DNA of 56,641 nucleotides, from positions 1-56,641 of the forward strand of contig NZ_BAJQ01000012.1 in NCBI RefSeq assembly GCF_000613785.1, given 5' to 3'. Source of the DNA: Segatella oulorum JCM 14966. Lineage in GTDB: Bacteria; Bacteroidota; Bacteroidia; Bacteroidales; Bacteroidaceae. Under the pieces are notes generated by a model that was not told the DNA's origin, did not search any database, and worked only from the letters and a program-made list of their open reading frames with translations. Position numbers and translations under genes: made by a program. Below are positions 37,491 to 47,592 of the stretch, piece by piece (positions within the stretch are counted from its first letter, which is position 1; every line of letters starts with the position of its first letter).

Positions 37491-39926
37491 ATGAAAGTAT
37501 TAAAATTTGGTGGAACATCCGTAGGCTCTGTAGAAAGTATTCAGAGCCTAAAACATATTGTTGAAAATGAAGCGCAGCATGGCGATGTTGTCGTGGTGGT
37601 GAGTGCTTTAGGTGGCATCACCGACCAGCTGTTGGCCACTTCGCTATTGGCGCAGCAACATCGTGACGAATGGAAAGCATCGTTCGATGCCATGGTTGCA
37701 CGGCACCACAAGATGATTGATTGCATCATCGACAACGCAGACGCTCGGCAACAGTTAGCGCAACAATTAGACACCTTGTTCGAGCAACTGCGCAGCATCT
37801 ATTTCGGTGTTTATCTGGTGCACGATCTCAGCGAGAAAACCACCAACACCATTGTGAGCTATGGCGAACGTCTGTCGAGCCTCATTGTTGCCACGCTCAT
37901 CAAGGGCGCGCAATGGTTTGACAGCCGCACGTTTATCAAAACCGAGCGCGCCAATCACAAAAACCTGTTAGACAACGAACTCACCAACCAATTGGTGAAG
38001 CAGACTTTTGCCCGGCAGCCTCACATTGCCTTGGTGCCGGGCTTCATCAGCACCGACCGCGACACGGGCGAGATTACCAACCTCGGACGCGGAGGGAGCG
38101 ACTACACAGCCGCCATCATCGCAGCGGCTTTGGATGCTGAGGTGTTAGAGATTTGGACCGACGTCAACGGCTTTATGACAGCCGACCCACGCGTCATCAA
38201 AGGCGCCTACACCATTGCCGAGCTCAGCTACATCGAGGCCATGGAGCTGTGCAACTTCGGCGCCAAGGTGGTCTATCCGCCCACCATCTATCCCGTTTGC
38301 GTGAAAAACATTCCCATCAAAGTTAAAAACACCTTCAACCCCACCAATCCCGGCACCACCATCAAGGCCGAGATTGCCAACGACCATAAGCCCATCAAAG
38401 GCATCAGCTCCATCAACGGCACGGCGCTCATCACGGTCACCGGCCTCTCGATGGTGGGTGTGATTGGCGTCAACCGCCGCATCTTCACCGCCCTGGCCAA
38501 TCGGGGCATCAGCGTGTTCATGGTGGCGCAGGCCTCGTCGGAGAACTCCACCAGCATCGGTGTGCGCGACGAAGATGCCGACCAGGCAGCACAGGTGCTC
38601 AACGAAACCTTTGCCGCCGAAATCGAAGACGGTGCCATGTTCCCCATGCACATCAAGCGCGGTTTGGCCACCGTGGCCATCGTGGGAGCCAACATGAAGG
38701 ATTTGCCCGGAAGCGCCGGCAAACTTTTCGGCACTTTGGGGCGAAGCGGCATCAGCGTCATCGCCTGCGCACAAGGGGCGAGCGAAACCAACATCTCGTT
38801 TGTGGTGAAAAGCGAGAGCCTGCGCAAGGCACTCAACGTCATCCACGACTCGTTCTTCCTCTCCGAATACAAGGTGCTCAATCTGTTTATCTGCGGTGTG
38901 GGAACCGTGGGCGGAAAGCTCATCGAGCAAATTCGTCGGCAACACGAAACGCTCAAAGCGCGCAACCAACTGCAATTAAATGTGGTGGGCATCGCCAGTT
39001 CGAAGCGCGCCATCTTCAACCGCGAGGGGCTCGACCTTGCCCATTATCAAGAGGCATTGCAGGCGGCCCAGCCCAGCACGCCCGAGACGTTGCGCCGCAC
39101 CATCACCGAGATGAACATGTTCAACAGCGTGTTTGTGGATTGCACCGCCAGCCAAGACATTGCCGCGCTCTATCAGCAATTTCTCGACCACAACATCAGC
39201 ATCATCGCAGCCAACAAGATTGCGGCCAGCGGACCATTCAACGCGTATGCCGCACTCAAGCAGACGGCGCTGCAACGCGGCGTGAAATTCCGCTACGAAA
39301 CCAATGTGGGCGCCGGCCTGCCCATCATCAGTACCATCAACGACCTGCGCAACTCGGGCGACCAAATTCTGCGCATCGAGGCCGTGCTGAGCGGCACGCT
39401 CAACTTCATTTTCAACGAAATCAGTGCCGAGGTGCCCTTCTCTGAAGCCGTGCGACGTGCCCAAGCAATGGGCTACAGCGAGCCCGACCCATGCATCGAC
39501 CTCAGCGGCATCGACGTGGTGCGCAAGTTGGTCATCCTCGCCCGCGAGGCCGGCTATGCCGTTGAACAAGCCGATGTCGACAAGCAACTTTTCATTCCGC
39601 AGCGCTATTTTGAGGGCACGCTCGACGAATTTTGGCAGCTGCTGCCCCAGTTGGATGCCGAATTTGAAACCCGTCGCCGGCAGCTCGAGCGCGAAGACAA
39701 GCGTTGGCGCTTCGTGGCCACGATGGACGGGCAGAAAACGTCGGTGGCGTTGAAGGCCGTGCCCCGTGGCCACCCGTTCTATCAGCTGGCCGGCAGCAAC
39801 AACATCGTGCTACTCACCACCGCGCGCTACAAGGAGTATCCCATGCTCATTCAGGGCTATGGCGCAGGAGCCAGCGTCACGGCGGCCGGCGTGTTTGCCA
39901 ACATCATGTCGATAGCCAACATCTGA
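37491..39926 (+). CDS. thrA: Bifunctional aspartate kinase/homoserine dehydrogenase I
   Basis: 811 aa. The N-terminal aspartokinase (about 1-290) starts MKVLKFGGTSVGSVESIQ and has FISTDRDTGEITNLGRGGSDYTAA and TDVNGFMTADPRV. Two ACT domains (about 310-450) have MVGVIGVNRRIFTALANRGISVFM and the paired ANMKDLPGSAGKLFGTLGRSGISV. The C-terminal homoserine dehydrogenase (about 460-811) has NLFICGVGTVGG, ANKIAASG, YETNVGAGLP and GYSEPDPCIDLSG. It links lysine, threonine and methionine supply. Its GC content is visibly higher than that of purA-pgm. It is followed by two tandem arrays rather than thrB or thrC. Confidence 0.97.
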   Translation: MKVLKFGGTSVGSVESIQSLKHIVENEAQHGDVVVVVSALGGITDQLLATSLLAQQHRDEWKASFDAMVARHHKMIDCIIDNADARQQLAQQLDTLFEQLRSIYFGVYLVHDLSEKTTNTIVSYGERLSSLIVATLIKGAQWFDSRTFIKTERANHKNLLDNELTNQLVKQTFARQPHIALVPGFISTDRDTGEITNLGRGGSDYTAAIIAAALDAEVLEIWTDVNGFMTADPRVIKGAYTIAELSYIEAMELCNFGAKVVYPPTIYPVCVKNIPIKVKNTFNPTNPGTTIKAEIANDHKPIKGISSINGTALITVTGLSMVGVIGVNRRIFTALANRGISVFMVAQASSENSTSIGVRDEDADQAAQVLNETFAAEIEDGAMFPMHIKRGLATVAIVGANMKDLPGSAGKLFGTLGRSGISVIACAQGASETNISFVVKSESLRKALNVIHDSFFLSEYKVLNLFICGVGTVGGKLIEQIRRQHETLKARNQLQLNVVGIASSKRAIFNREGLDLAHYQEALQAAQPSTPETLRRTITEMNMFNSVFVDCTASQDIAALYQQFLDHNISIIAANKIAASGPFNAYAALKQTALQRGVKFRYETNVGAGLPIISTINDLRNSGDQILRIEAVLSGTLNFIFNEISAEVPFSEAVRRAQAMGYSEPDPCIDLSGIDVVRKLVILAREAGYAVEQADVDKQLFIPQRYFEGTLDEFWQLLPQLDAEFETRRRQLEREDKRWRFVATMDGQKTSVALKAVPRGHPFYQLAGSNNIVLLTTARYKEYPMLIQGYGAGASVTAAGVFANIMSIANI

Positions 39927-39950
39927 CGGGCCGTTTCACCCGTTCCACCT

Positions 39951-40195
39951 CCCACTTTCCAAAAGAAATGAAACCGGACAGAGCAAAATCCTCCCACTTT
40001 TCAAAGGAAGCGAAACCGGACAGAGCAAAAGCCTCCCACTTTTCAAAGGAAGCGAAACCGGACAGAGCAAAAATCTCTTGCTTTTCAAAGAAAGCGAAAC
40101 GGGACAGAGCAAAAATCTCTCACTTTTCAAAAGAAATGAAACCGGACAGAGCAAAATCTCTCACTTTTCAAAAGAAATGAAACAGAACAAGGCAA
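39951..40195. repeat. Tandem array 5, 41-42 bp period, about 6 units
   Basis: Units start at 39951, 39993, 40035, 40077, 40119 and 40160. The unit is CCCACTTTTCAAAGGAAGCG then AAACCGGACAGAGCAAAA; CTTTTC-nAAAG forms a short inverted repeat. It starts 24 bp after the thrA stop. Confidence 0.9.
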
Positions 40196-40212
40196 AAAAT
40201 CGACGCGATGTT

Positions 40213-40488
40213 AACCCAATTAAAAGTGGGTTAATAATGTTGTTTACTGCAAATAACCCAATTAAAAGTGGGTTAACAATGTTGTTTACTGCAAATAACC
40301 CAATTAAAAGTGGGTTAACAATGTTGCTTACTGCAAATAACCCAATTAAAAGTGGGTTAACAATGTTCCTTGCTGCAAATAACCCAATTAAAAGTGGGTT
40401 AACAATGTTTCTTACTGCAAATAACCCAATTAAAAGTGGGTTAACAATGTTGCTTGCTGCAAATAACCCAATTAAAAGTGGGTTAACA
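40213..40488. repeat. Tandem array 6, exact 42-bp period, 7 hairpin units
   Basis: AACCCAATTAAAAGTGGGTT recurs unchanged at 40213, 40255, 40297, 40339, 40381, 40423 and 40465. AACCCA and TGGGTT form a 6-bp stem, extended by flanking TA. The intervening 20 bp varies at three to four positions (GTTTACTGC, GCTTACTGC, CCTTGCTGC, TCTTACTGC). It adjoins array 5. Both strands are open through it, so coding is unlikely. Confidence 0.93.
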
Positions 40489-40544
40489 TTTTGCGCTGAG
40501 ACAGACCTGTCTATGGAGTTGAACACTTAAAAATCTTTCATAAA

Positions 40545-41108
40545 ATGACAAATTCAGATGGAAATCGCCACAACGTGCTGAAACGGCACTATTATCACAA
40601 GTTTGAGAGCGACCGTGCGCCTTACAGCAGACGTTCCTCAGGAGAAAACACCGCACAATTCAGCTTTGACGAGCTTTATTTGCTGCCGTTTACGCACCAA
40701 TATTCGGAGGACGAGCAGGGGCGTGGCGGATTTGTGCCGCTCGAACAAAATCTCCACCCCACGGGCATCAACGTGATGGATGAATATTTGCAGATGTTGC
40801 ATCAAAACTGTTTTAGTTATGCTGCTTTCCGCCAGAAATATCATGCCCACTCGTCCGACCTTAGCGGCTTGGTGTTTATGCTCACCGGGCTCACACAGGA
40901 ACAATTCCGCCTGCGATGGATTTTGCGCACAGCCAGTCTGCTGCTACGCTACACCGATATGCCCATGAGCGAAGTGGCTCGGCGCAGTGGGGCCGGCTCG
41001 CGCACCAACCTTTATTATATGTTTCAACGCGACTACAACTATCCGCCTTCGCAAGAACGCGAAAATGCCGAGCGCGACCGCCTGTGGAAATACAGAATCA
41101 TAGAGTGA
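40545..41108 (+). CDS. AraC-type helix-turn-helix protein without sensor domain
   Basis: 187 aa. The N-terminal half (1-115) is unrecognised and polar. The C-terminal part resembles an AraC/XylS DNA-binding domain (FRLRWILRTASLLLRYTDMPMSEVARRSGAGSRTNLYYMFQRDYNYPPSQER). The first helix-turn-helix is less clear than the second. It is probably a DNA-binding regulator with unknown targets. It follows array 6 and precedes another small AraC-type gene. Confidence 0.78.
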   Translation: MTNSDGNRHNVLKRHYYHKFESDRAPYSRRSSGENTAQFSFDELYLLPFTHQYSEDEQGRGGFVPLEQNLHPTGINVMDEYLQMLHQNCFSYAAFRQKYHAHSSDLSGLVFMLTGLTQEQFRLRWILRTASLLLRYTDMPMSEVARRSGAGSRTNLYYMFQRDYNYPPSQERENAERDRLWKYRIIE

Positions 41109-41163
41109 AAACGCGCGAGAAAGGGTGTGCTTGCAAAAGCAAAACCATCGTAAAGGCAACGAA

Positions 41164-41186
41164 CAGCCGAGAAAGGGCTGCTTTTA
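41164..41186 (+). terminator. Probable terminator
   Basis: CAGCC pairs with GGCTG around GAGAAAG, followed by CTTTTAG; it lies between the two AraC-type genes. Confidence 0.5.
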
Positions 41187-41231
41187 GCAAAAAAAATGTA
41201 CAAAACATTTGATTTGTTGATTATTTTGCCT

Positions 41232-41239
41232 ATTTTTGC
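41232..41239 (+). promoter_or_regulatory. -7 element TATTTTTG for the second AraC-type gene
   Basis: TAnnTTTG match with TTTG exactly 20 nt upstream (-33); about 27-nt leader. Confidence 0.75.
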
Positions 41240-41271
41240 GAACACATAAGAAATCAGTTAAATTTAGTATT

Positions 41272-41772
41272 ATGGCGAAGTATAATATTACCGAGAAGCA
41301 GGAGAAAGAAGCTGCCTATCGTACTTTGGTCAGTCCGAAATTGATGGACGAATTGAAAGAAAAAATCCTCGACATCATCCTTATTCAAAAGAAATATAAG
41401 GACAGAGACTATTCGGCCAAGCAATTAGCAACCGATTTGGGCACCAACACCCGCTACGTCTCTGCCGTTGTGAATGTGAGGTTTCACATGAACTACACGT
41501 CGTTGGTCAACAAGTATCGCATTGAAGAGGCGATGACCTTGCTCGTCGACCGACGTTACAAACACCTGAACATGGAGGAAATCTCAGACATGGTGGGGTT
41601 TGCTAATCGTCAATCGTTTTATGCGGCTTTCTTCAAATTCAATGGTTGCACGCCGCGGGAATATAAGTTGGCCAACTTTCGCAGCCATCCGCGCTTGAAT
41701 GCCGAACCGAAGAAACGGGGCAGAAAGCCCGGAACGAAAAACAAAGTCAAAACGCATGCTCCTGAGGCGTAA
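41272..41772 (+). CDS. AraC-type helix-turn-helix protein with AT-hook-like tail
   Basis: 166 aa. The ATG at 41272 follows the promoter; the longer frame starts inside it. Residues 35-140 form two helix-turn-helix units of an AraC domain (YSAKQLATDLGTNTRYVSAVV; HLNMEEISDMVGFANRQSFYAAFFKFNGCTPREYK). The basic C-terminal tail contains KKRGRKPGTKNK, an AT-hook-like GRKP core. There is no ligand-binding domain. A strong hairpin terminator follows. Confidence 0.85.
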   Translation: MAKYNITEKQEKEAAYRTLVSPKLMDELKEKILDIILIQKKYKDRDYSAKQLATDLGTNTRYVSAVVNVRFHMNYTSLVNKYRIEEAMTLLVDRRYKHLNMEEISDMVGFANRQSFYAAFFKFNGCTPREYKLANFRSHPRLNAEPKKRGRKPGTKNKVKTHAPEA

Positions 41773-41792
41773 ACACTATTGAAAACAAGAAT

Positions 41793-41833
41793 GTCCACAG
41801 AAGAACATGAAAAAATCTTGCTGTGGACTTTTT
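41793..41833 (+). terminator. Intrinsic terminator
   Basis: GTCCACAG pairs with CTGTGGAC, with an inner AAGA/TCTT pairing, followed by T5. Confidence 0.85.
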
Positions 41834-41853
41834 AATGCTCAACACACAAAGCA

Positions 41854-43787
41854 ATGAATTATATTGACGAAAAATTTGCCGACATACAGATGTTGCGCTA
41901 TGAACTGACGGGATTTGAACAGCTCACACCGCAACAAAAAGTTTATATTTACTATCTGTCGCAAGCAGTCTTGGCCGGCCGCGACATCACGTTTGACCAA
42001 TTTGGACGCTACAATCTCATGGTCAGAAGGGTGCTTGAGCGCATTTTCGAGCACTACACGGGGCCGCGTGACACCGAGGCGTTTCAGCAGCTTGTCGTTT
42101 ATCTTAAGCGCATTTGGTTTTCGAGTGGCATTTATCATCATTACAGCTATGACAAGATGGAGCCCCGGTTTAGCGAGTCGTTTTTCACTTCGCTCTACGA
42201 AGCACTCCCCTTCTCCACCTTAGGCTTTCAGACAGCGCACGAGAAAGATGCGACGCTGCCACTATTGCGACGGTTGCTCTTCGACAAAACATTCATGCCC
42301 AAGCGTGTAAACAAGCGTGATGGTGTGGATCTTGTCCGCACTTCGGCGTGCAACTTTTATGAAAATCTGACGCAGCAAGCGGTGGAAGCCTATTATGCTG
42401 CCGAGAAAAAGCGCACGGGAAACAATCGCATTTCGCATGGCTTAAACACACGGCTCATCAAGAAGGATGGCGAGATCGTGGCGCAATGCTATCGTGCGGG
42501 GGAGTATTATGGCGACAAAATAAGCCAAATCATCCATTGGCTGACCTTAGCCAAAGACTATGCCGAGAATGATCAGCAACAAAAGGTGATAGCTCTTTTA
42601 ATCCGGTATTATCAGACGGGCGACTTAGAAGTGTTTAATGCCTATACCATTGAGTGGCTCAAAGCGCAGGCGGGCGATGTCGATTTTATTAATGGTTTTA
42701 TTGAGGTCTATGCCGATCCCTTGGGGTTAAAAGGCTCCTGGGAAGGTTGGTGGAATATAAAAACCACGAAGCAACCCAACGCACGCAGCTTATCAGTCAA
42801 AATGCGCAATGGTTTGAAGACCATTCGCCTGTCGATGATGCCTTTAAAAAGAAAACTGTGAGGGGCGTTACCGCACAGGTCATTTGTGCAGCAATGCTCG
42901 GTGGCGATGAATATCCATCGACAGCTATTGGCATCAACCTGCCGAATGCCGACTGGATCAGGGCTGAATATGGTTCGAAAAGCATCACCATCAGCAACAT
43001 TACAGATGCCTATAACAAAGCCTCGCGGCATAGTGGTTTTATGGAGGAATTTGTTATCGATGCGCCAACGTTGCAGTTGATACGGCAATATGGCGATTGC
43101 TGTGACGATTTGCATACCGATTTGCACGAATGTTTAGGGCATGGCAGCGGGCAAATGCTACCCACCACGCCTTCGAATGCCCTCAAAGCTTATGGCAATA
43201 CGATAGAAGAAGCGCGTGCCGATTTGTTTGGTTTATACTACATTGCCGATGAGAAGTTGGTGGAATTGGGGCACACTCCCAATCAAGAGGCTTATAAAAG
43301 TCAGTATTATACTTATATGCAAAATGGGCTGCTCACACAGTGCGTGCGCATCAAGCTGGGCGAGGACATTGAGGAAGACCACATGCGAAACAGGGCTTTA
43401 ATAGCTAATTGGGCTGTCGCTTTAGATGCAAATCATGAGGTTGTAGACATCGTAGAACATGGAAATAAACATTTTATAGCCATAAAAGACTATGCAAAAT
43501 TGCGCGAGATTTTTGCTTTCCAACTCAAAGAAATACAACGCATAAAGAGCGAAGGAGATTTTGAACAAGCGCGATGGCTCGTTGAGAAATATGCTATTCA
43601 TATTGACAAGGCACTCCATCAAGAAATGCTCGAACGTTATCAACGGCTCAACATTTCGCCCTATAAAGGTTTTATTAATCCCTGGATGAAGCCTGTCTAT
43701 GGAGAAACAGGGCAGATTGTAGACATCACGATTGACTATACTGAAAGTTATACACACCAAATGATGCGCTATTCAAGCGAATTTTAA
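41854..43787 (+). CDS. Dipeptidyl peptidase III (M49), frameshifted near 42747
   Basis: About 644 aa after repair. It is a zinc exopeptidase that removes dipeptides from N termini. The M49 motif HEXXGH appears as HECLGHGSGQ, with the third ligand in EEARADLFGLYY. The first frame runs through DPLGLKGSWEG; one T is missing in GGTTGG 42745-42750, after which LVEYKNHEATQRTQLI continues in the other frame. No signal peptide is seen, so it is probably cytoplasmic. The enzyme is known from Bacteroides. It is followed 11 nt later by an AlkD-like gene. Confidence 0.9.
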
Positions 43788-43798
43788 AGAGAACAAAA

Positions 43799-44407
43799 AT
43801 GAACACAGCAGAAGCATTACGAGAGATAAAACAATCTTTCCGACTGTATATGAATGGACCTGCTGCGCAATCGATGCGGCAAAAAGGGCTGAATTATAAA
43901 CTAATATGGGGCGTTTCGCTGACCGATTTAAAAGAGATTGCTAAGGAATATGCACCAAATGCCGAATTAGCTCAGGCTCTTTTTCAAGAACCAATCAGAG
44001 AATGTAAAATACTATCGATTCTCTTGATGCCCATTAAAGATTTGCAAGAGCATACCGCAGAAGTGTGGATGAATCAGATAGAAACGCAAGAATTGGCTGA
44101 GATTTTTGTGTTGCATTTACTACAGCATGAACCATACGCCAACATGTTGGTTTGGCGCTGGATGGAAAGTAACAGACCATTGACGTTACTATGCAGTTTT
44201 AATCTTGTAGGAAGGTTGTTTACGCAAGACGTACTGCCGACAGAAGCGCAATGCGAAAGTTTCATCCATGCAGCACAGCAAGCACTCTTGACAAATGATA
44301 TTTCTCTGCAACATACGGTGGCAAATGCCATTCTAAGTCTATATGAAGCAGATGAAAAATTTGCAGAGACAATGCGTCGGCACTTCCCACAGATTGTAGA
44401 ATGGTAG
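43799..44407 (+). CDS. DNA alkylation repair-like HEAT protein
   Basis: 202 aa, all-helical, with HEAT-like repeats (LKEIAKEYAPNAELAQALFQEPIRECKILSILLM; LLTNDISLQHTVANAILSLY). It resembles the AlkD-type DNA glycosylase superfamily in length and the N-terminal KGLNYKLIWGVSLTDLKEIAKEY segment. Residues needed for glycosylase activity cannot be confirmed, so repair activity is inference. It lies 11 nt after the DPP III gene and is likely cotranscribed with it. Confidence 0.7.
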   Translation: MNTAEALREIKQSFRLYMNGPAAQSMRQKGLNYKLIWGVSLTDLKEIAKEYAPNAELAQALFQEPIRECKILSILLMPIKDLQEHTAEVWMNQIETQELAEIFVLHLLQHEPYANMLVWRWMESNRPLTLLCSFNLVGRLFTQDVLPTEAQCESFIHAAQQALLTNDISLQHTVANAILSLYEADEKFAETMRRHFPQIVEW

Positions 44408-44452
44408 AGCCAAATAAACGGCGTTATATTTTTATCTTTAAACTATAATGCT

Positions 44453-44460
44453 TACCTTTG
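44453..44460 (+). promoter_or_regulatory. -7 element TACCTTTG for purA
   Basis: TAnnTTTG match giving a leader of about 150 nt before purA. The leader contains a 36-codon ATG-started frame (44477-44587). Confidence 0.6.
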
Positions 44461-44476
44461 TGCGAAGATAAATTCA

Positions 44477-44587
44477 ATGGTGTTTCAAGGATGGATATTT
44501 ATAGAAGCAAGTGTACATCATTTTAGTGCCGAACGTTGGTTTCTTAAGACTATCACAAGAAACCATCACAAAGTGAAATTAAAGTAA
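44477..44587 (+). other. 36-codon open frame in the purA leader, coding status doubtful
   Basis: Starts MVFQGWIFIEASVHHFSAER and ends HHKVKLK at a TAA 31 nt before purA. Its composition is unremarkable and I recognise no relative. It might be a leader peptide or chance. Confidence 0.25.
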
Positions 44588-44618
44588 TAAGAGAATAACT
44601 AATTTTCTATCAAACGAT

Positions 44619-45896
44619 ATGAATACGATAAGTAAAGTAGACGTCTTGTTGGGATTGCAATGGGGCGACGAAGGAAAAGGTAAGGTCGTTGACGTGTTGA
44701 CACCCAACTATGATGTCGTTGCTCGCTTTCAAGGTGGCCCCAATGCAGGTCATACTTTGGAGTTCGAAGGTCAAAAATACGTACTCCGGTCTATCCCGTC
44801 AGGAATTTTCCAAGGCGGAAAGGTCAACATCATTGGCAATGGTGTCGTGTTGGCGCCAGATTTATTTATGAAAGAAGCCGTTGAGTTAGAAAAGAGTGGA
44901 CATCCTTTGGAAACACGGCTACATATCTCGAAAAAAGCTCACCTCATCATGCCTACGCATAGACTATTGGACAGAGCCTATGAAGCACAAAAAGGTGATA
45001 AGAAAGTGGGGACTACAGGAAAAGGAATCGGCCCTACCTATACAGACAAAGTGAGTCGAAATGGCCTGCGTGTAGGCGATATTCTTTCTGATTTTCAAGA
45101 AAAGTATCTGGCTCACAAACAACAACATTTAAAAATGTTAGCCGCATTGGGTTGGACAGATTTCTCAACCCTTGAGGCCGAAGAGAAAGTGTGGATGGAG
45201 GGTATAGCGTATCTTCGTCGTTTTCAGTTAGTGGATGCTTCGCACGAAATAGATAGCATGCTCAAACATGGGAAGCGTGTGTTGTGTGAAGGGGCACAAG
45301 GCACGATGCTCGATGTTGACTTTGGCTCCTACCCTTTTGTTACATCTTCTAACACGATTAGTGCAGGTGCCTGCATCGGACTGGGTGTTGCTCCTAACAA
45401 AATCGGTGAGGTTTATGGTATCATGAAAGCCTATTGCACACGTGTAGGATCAGGTCCCTTCCCCACAGAATTGTTTGATGAAACAGGAAAGAAGTTGCGT
45501 GATTTAGGCCATGAGTATGGTGCTGTAACGGGACGTGAACGGCGTTGTGGCTGGGTAGACTTGGTACAATTACGTTATTCTGTGATGTTAAATGGTGTGA
45601 CCCAACTTATTCTCATGAAAAGTGATGTGCTCGACACTTTTGATACCATTAAAGCGTGTGTGGGCTATAGGCTGAAAGACGGAACGACAACAACCGATTT
45701 CCCATACGAGATAGACGATGTTACACCCATTTATCAAACGTTTGAAGGTTGGAAGACAGATTTGACTCACCTCACATCGTCCTCGGAATTTCCAAAAGCA
45801 TTTAGAGATTATATAGCATTCTTGTCGGACTTTCTTTCTACACCAATCAAGATTATATCATTAGGTCCTGACAGAGCGCAAACCATTATATTATAA
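44619..45896 (+). CDS. purA: Adenylosuccinate synthase
   Basis: 425 aa. It joins IMP and aspartate with GTP in AMP synthesis. The phosphate loop [11 protein letters not shown] is at about 12-22. Also visible are [56 protein letters not shown] and TGRERRCGW. It is followed 14 nt later by hisS, so the two are probably cotranscribed. Confidence 0.97.
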   Translation: MNTISKVDVLLGLQWGDEGKGKVVDVLTPNYDVVARFQGGPNAGHTLEFEGQKYVLRSIPSGIFQGGKVNIIGNGVVLAPDLFMKEAVELEKSGHPLETRLHISKKAHLIMPTHRLLDRAYEAQKGDKKVGTTGKGIGPTYTDKVSRNGLRVGDILSDFQEKYLAHKQQHLKMLAALGWTDFSTLEAEEKVWMEGIAYLRRFQLVDASHEIDSMLKHGKRVLCEGAQGTMLDVDFGSYPFVTSSNTISAGACIGLGVAPNKIGEVYGIMKAYCTRVGSGPFPTELFDETGKKLRDLGHEYGAVTGRERRCGWVDLVQLRYSVMLNGVTQLILMKSDVLDTFDTIKACVGYRLKDGTTTTDFPYEIDDVTPIYQTFEGWKTDLTHLTSSSEFPKAFRDYIAFLSDFLSTPIKIISLGPDRAQTIIL

Positions 45897-45910
45897 AAAT
45901 AAAGACAATT

Positions 45911-47286
45911 ATGGCACAGAAACCATCCATTCCAAAAGGTACAAGAGATTTTGGGCCTGTGGAAATGGCAAAACGAAATTATATTTTTAACACTATCCGA
46001 GAGGTTTATGCACGCTATGGCTTTCAGCAAATTGAGACACCTGCCATGGAAACGTTGCAAACCTTAATGGGAAAATATGGCGAAGAAGGTGATAAACTGC
46101 TCTTTAAAATTTTGAATTCGGGCGATTATCTCAAGAAAATAAGCGATGAAGAGTTATTGGCTCGTCAGCCTATTCATTTGGCTACGCTATTGGCCGAAAA
46201 AGGATTGCGCTATGATCTGACCGTACCATTTGCACGCTATGTAGTACAACATCGCGAGGAATTGCAACTTCCATTTAAGCGTTATCAAATACAACCTGTC
46301 TGGAGAGCTGATCGTCCTCAGAAAGGGCGCTATAGAGAATTCTATCAATGTGATGCAGATGTGGTAGGGTCTGATTCTCTTTTAAACGAAGTTGAGTTAA
46401 TTCAAATTATCGACACTGTATTTACTAAATTTGGAATCCGTGTACAGATAAAAATCAACAACCGTAAAATCTTAACAGGAATTGCCGAACTTATAGATGA
46501 AGCAGAACGTATCACTGACATTACTGTAGCTATTGACAAAATAGAAAAGATTGGGGTTGAGAAAGTAATAGAAGAGCTTCAGGCGTTAGGTATCTCTGAT
46601 TCGGCTATCAATAAGCTCAGACCAATCCTCATGCTCACGGGAAGTAACGAAGAAAAATTGGAGACCATGGAGGGGCTCTTGCAGGTTTCTGAAATCGGAA
46701 AAAAGGGACTTGACGAGACACGCTTTATCCTTGATACGCTGAAGGCTGTAGGATTGAAAAATGAAGTGCAGCTCGATTTATCCTTAGCGCGTGGTTTAAA
46801 TTATTATACAGGAGCCATTTTCGAAGTAAAAGCCTTAGATACCCCAATGGGAAGTATCACGGGCGGAGGACGTTATGATAATCTTACGGGTATATTTGGC
46901 ATGCGGGGTTGAGTGGAGTTGGCATCTCATTTGGTGCTGACCGCATTTATGATGTGCTCAACACCCTGGGTCTCTATCCCAAGGAAGCTATAACCACAAC
47001 CCAACTGCTTTTCATAAATTTTGGCGAAGCAGAAACTACCTACAGTCTTCCATGTGTGGCTAAAGCGCGTGAGGCGGGTATACGAACAGAAATTTATCCT
47101 GATTCAGCAAAAATGAAAAAGCAGATGAGCTATGCCAATGCAAAGGAAATCCCCTTTGTTGTATTGGCCGGTGAGGAAGAAATGGCTGCAAATAAATTCA
47201 CACTTAAGAACATGCAAACAGGTGAACAAGTTACACTCACAAGTGAAGCACTTATTCAAACCGTAGCTATGCATCAACAGCATTAA
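45911..47286 (+). CDS. hisS: Histidine-tRNA ligase, frameshifted at about 46904
   Basis: 458 aa after repair, the normal length. Class II motifs include [58 protein letters not shown] and GGGRYDNL. The frame stops in IFGMRG. Restoring one C (ATGCCGGGG for ATGCGGGG) gives [23 protein letters not shown], the family sequence. The C-terminal anticodon-binding domain follows ([36 protein letters not shown]). A broken essential gene with an otherwise intact reading strongly suggests sequencing error. Confidence 0.94.
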
Positions 47287-47363
47287 GATGAGAAGTGTAC
47301 TTTTGACTGGTAGGGCATGAAATAAGACAAAAGCTATCTCATCACGTTTAATCTATCGTTTAA

Positions 47364-47371
47364 TATATTTG
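47364..47371 (+). promoter_or_regulatory. -7 element TATATTTG for tcdA
   Basis: TAnnTTTG match in the 306-bp gap after hisS. It would give a leader of about 215 nt with only 14- and 20-codon ATG frames in it. No riboswitch or terminator was recognised in 47287-47592. Confidence 0.5.
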
Positions 47372-47592
47372 TAACGGACAAGAAGGCATTTAACGCTGCA
47401 CATTCAAAAGTCGACCTTATTAAAAATTAATGTATCAAAAGGATAATGAGAACTTCTCCATATTGATGAGGTGAAGTAAAGTGTGTAAAAGGATACATTC
47501 TGTTTAGATTGTGTATGAAAAAGCACGATGGAATGGGTAATTTTATGAACAGATGGTATCTCGAGCACTATTTTTAATCAGCGGATAAGATA

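Noticed and set aside
38145..38975. 276-codon minus-strand frame opposite thrA (and similar at 38288-39019 and 38976-39773)
   Set aside because: These are antisense shadows of the GC-rich thrA gene, with skewed composition and no recognisable domain.
40213..40488. CRISPR array
   Set aside because: The palindromic unit repeats regularly, but the intervening segments are near-identical and only about 20 bp, not unique spacers. No cas gene is in the window.
40078..40530. Repetitive 14-residue-repeat proteins over arrays 5 and 6 on both strands
   Set aside because: Open frames exist on both strands because 42 bp is a multiple of three and the unit lacks stops. Variation does not favour synonymous positions and there is no credible start context.
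46900..46912. Programmed ribosomal frameshifting in hisS, thrS, rnz and others
   Set aside because: The sites lack a common slippery heptamer and differ in direction (thrS has one of each effective shift). Such genes are not known to be recoded, so base loss in the sequence is simpler.
47287..47592. Riboswitch or small gene in the tcdA leader
   Set aside because: No known aptamer pattern, terminator or frame longer than 20 codons was recognised. It is kept only as a leader behind a -7 element.
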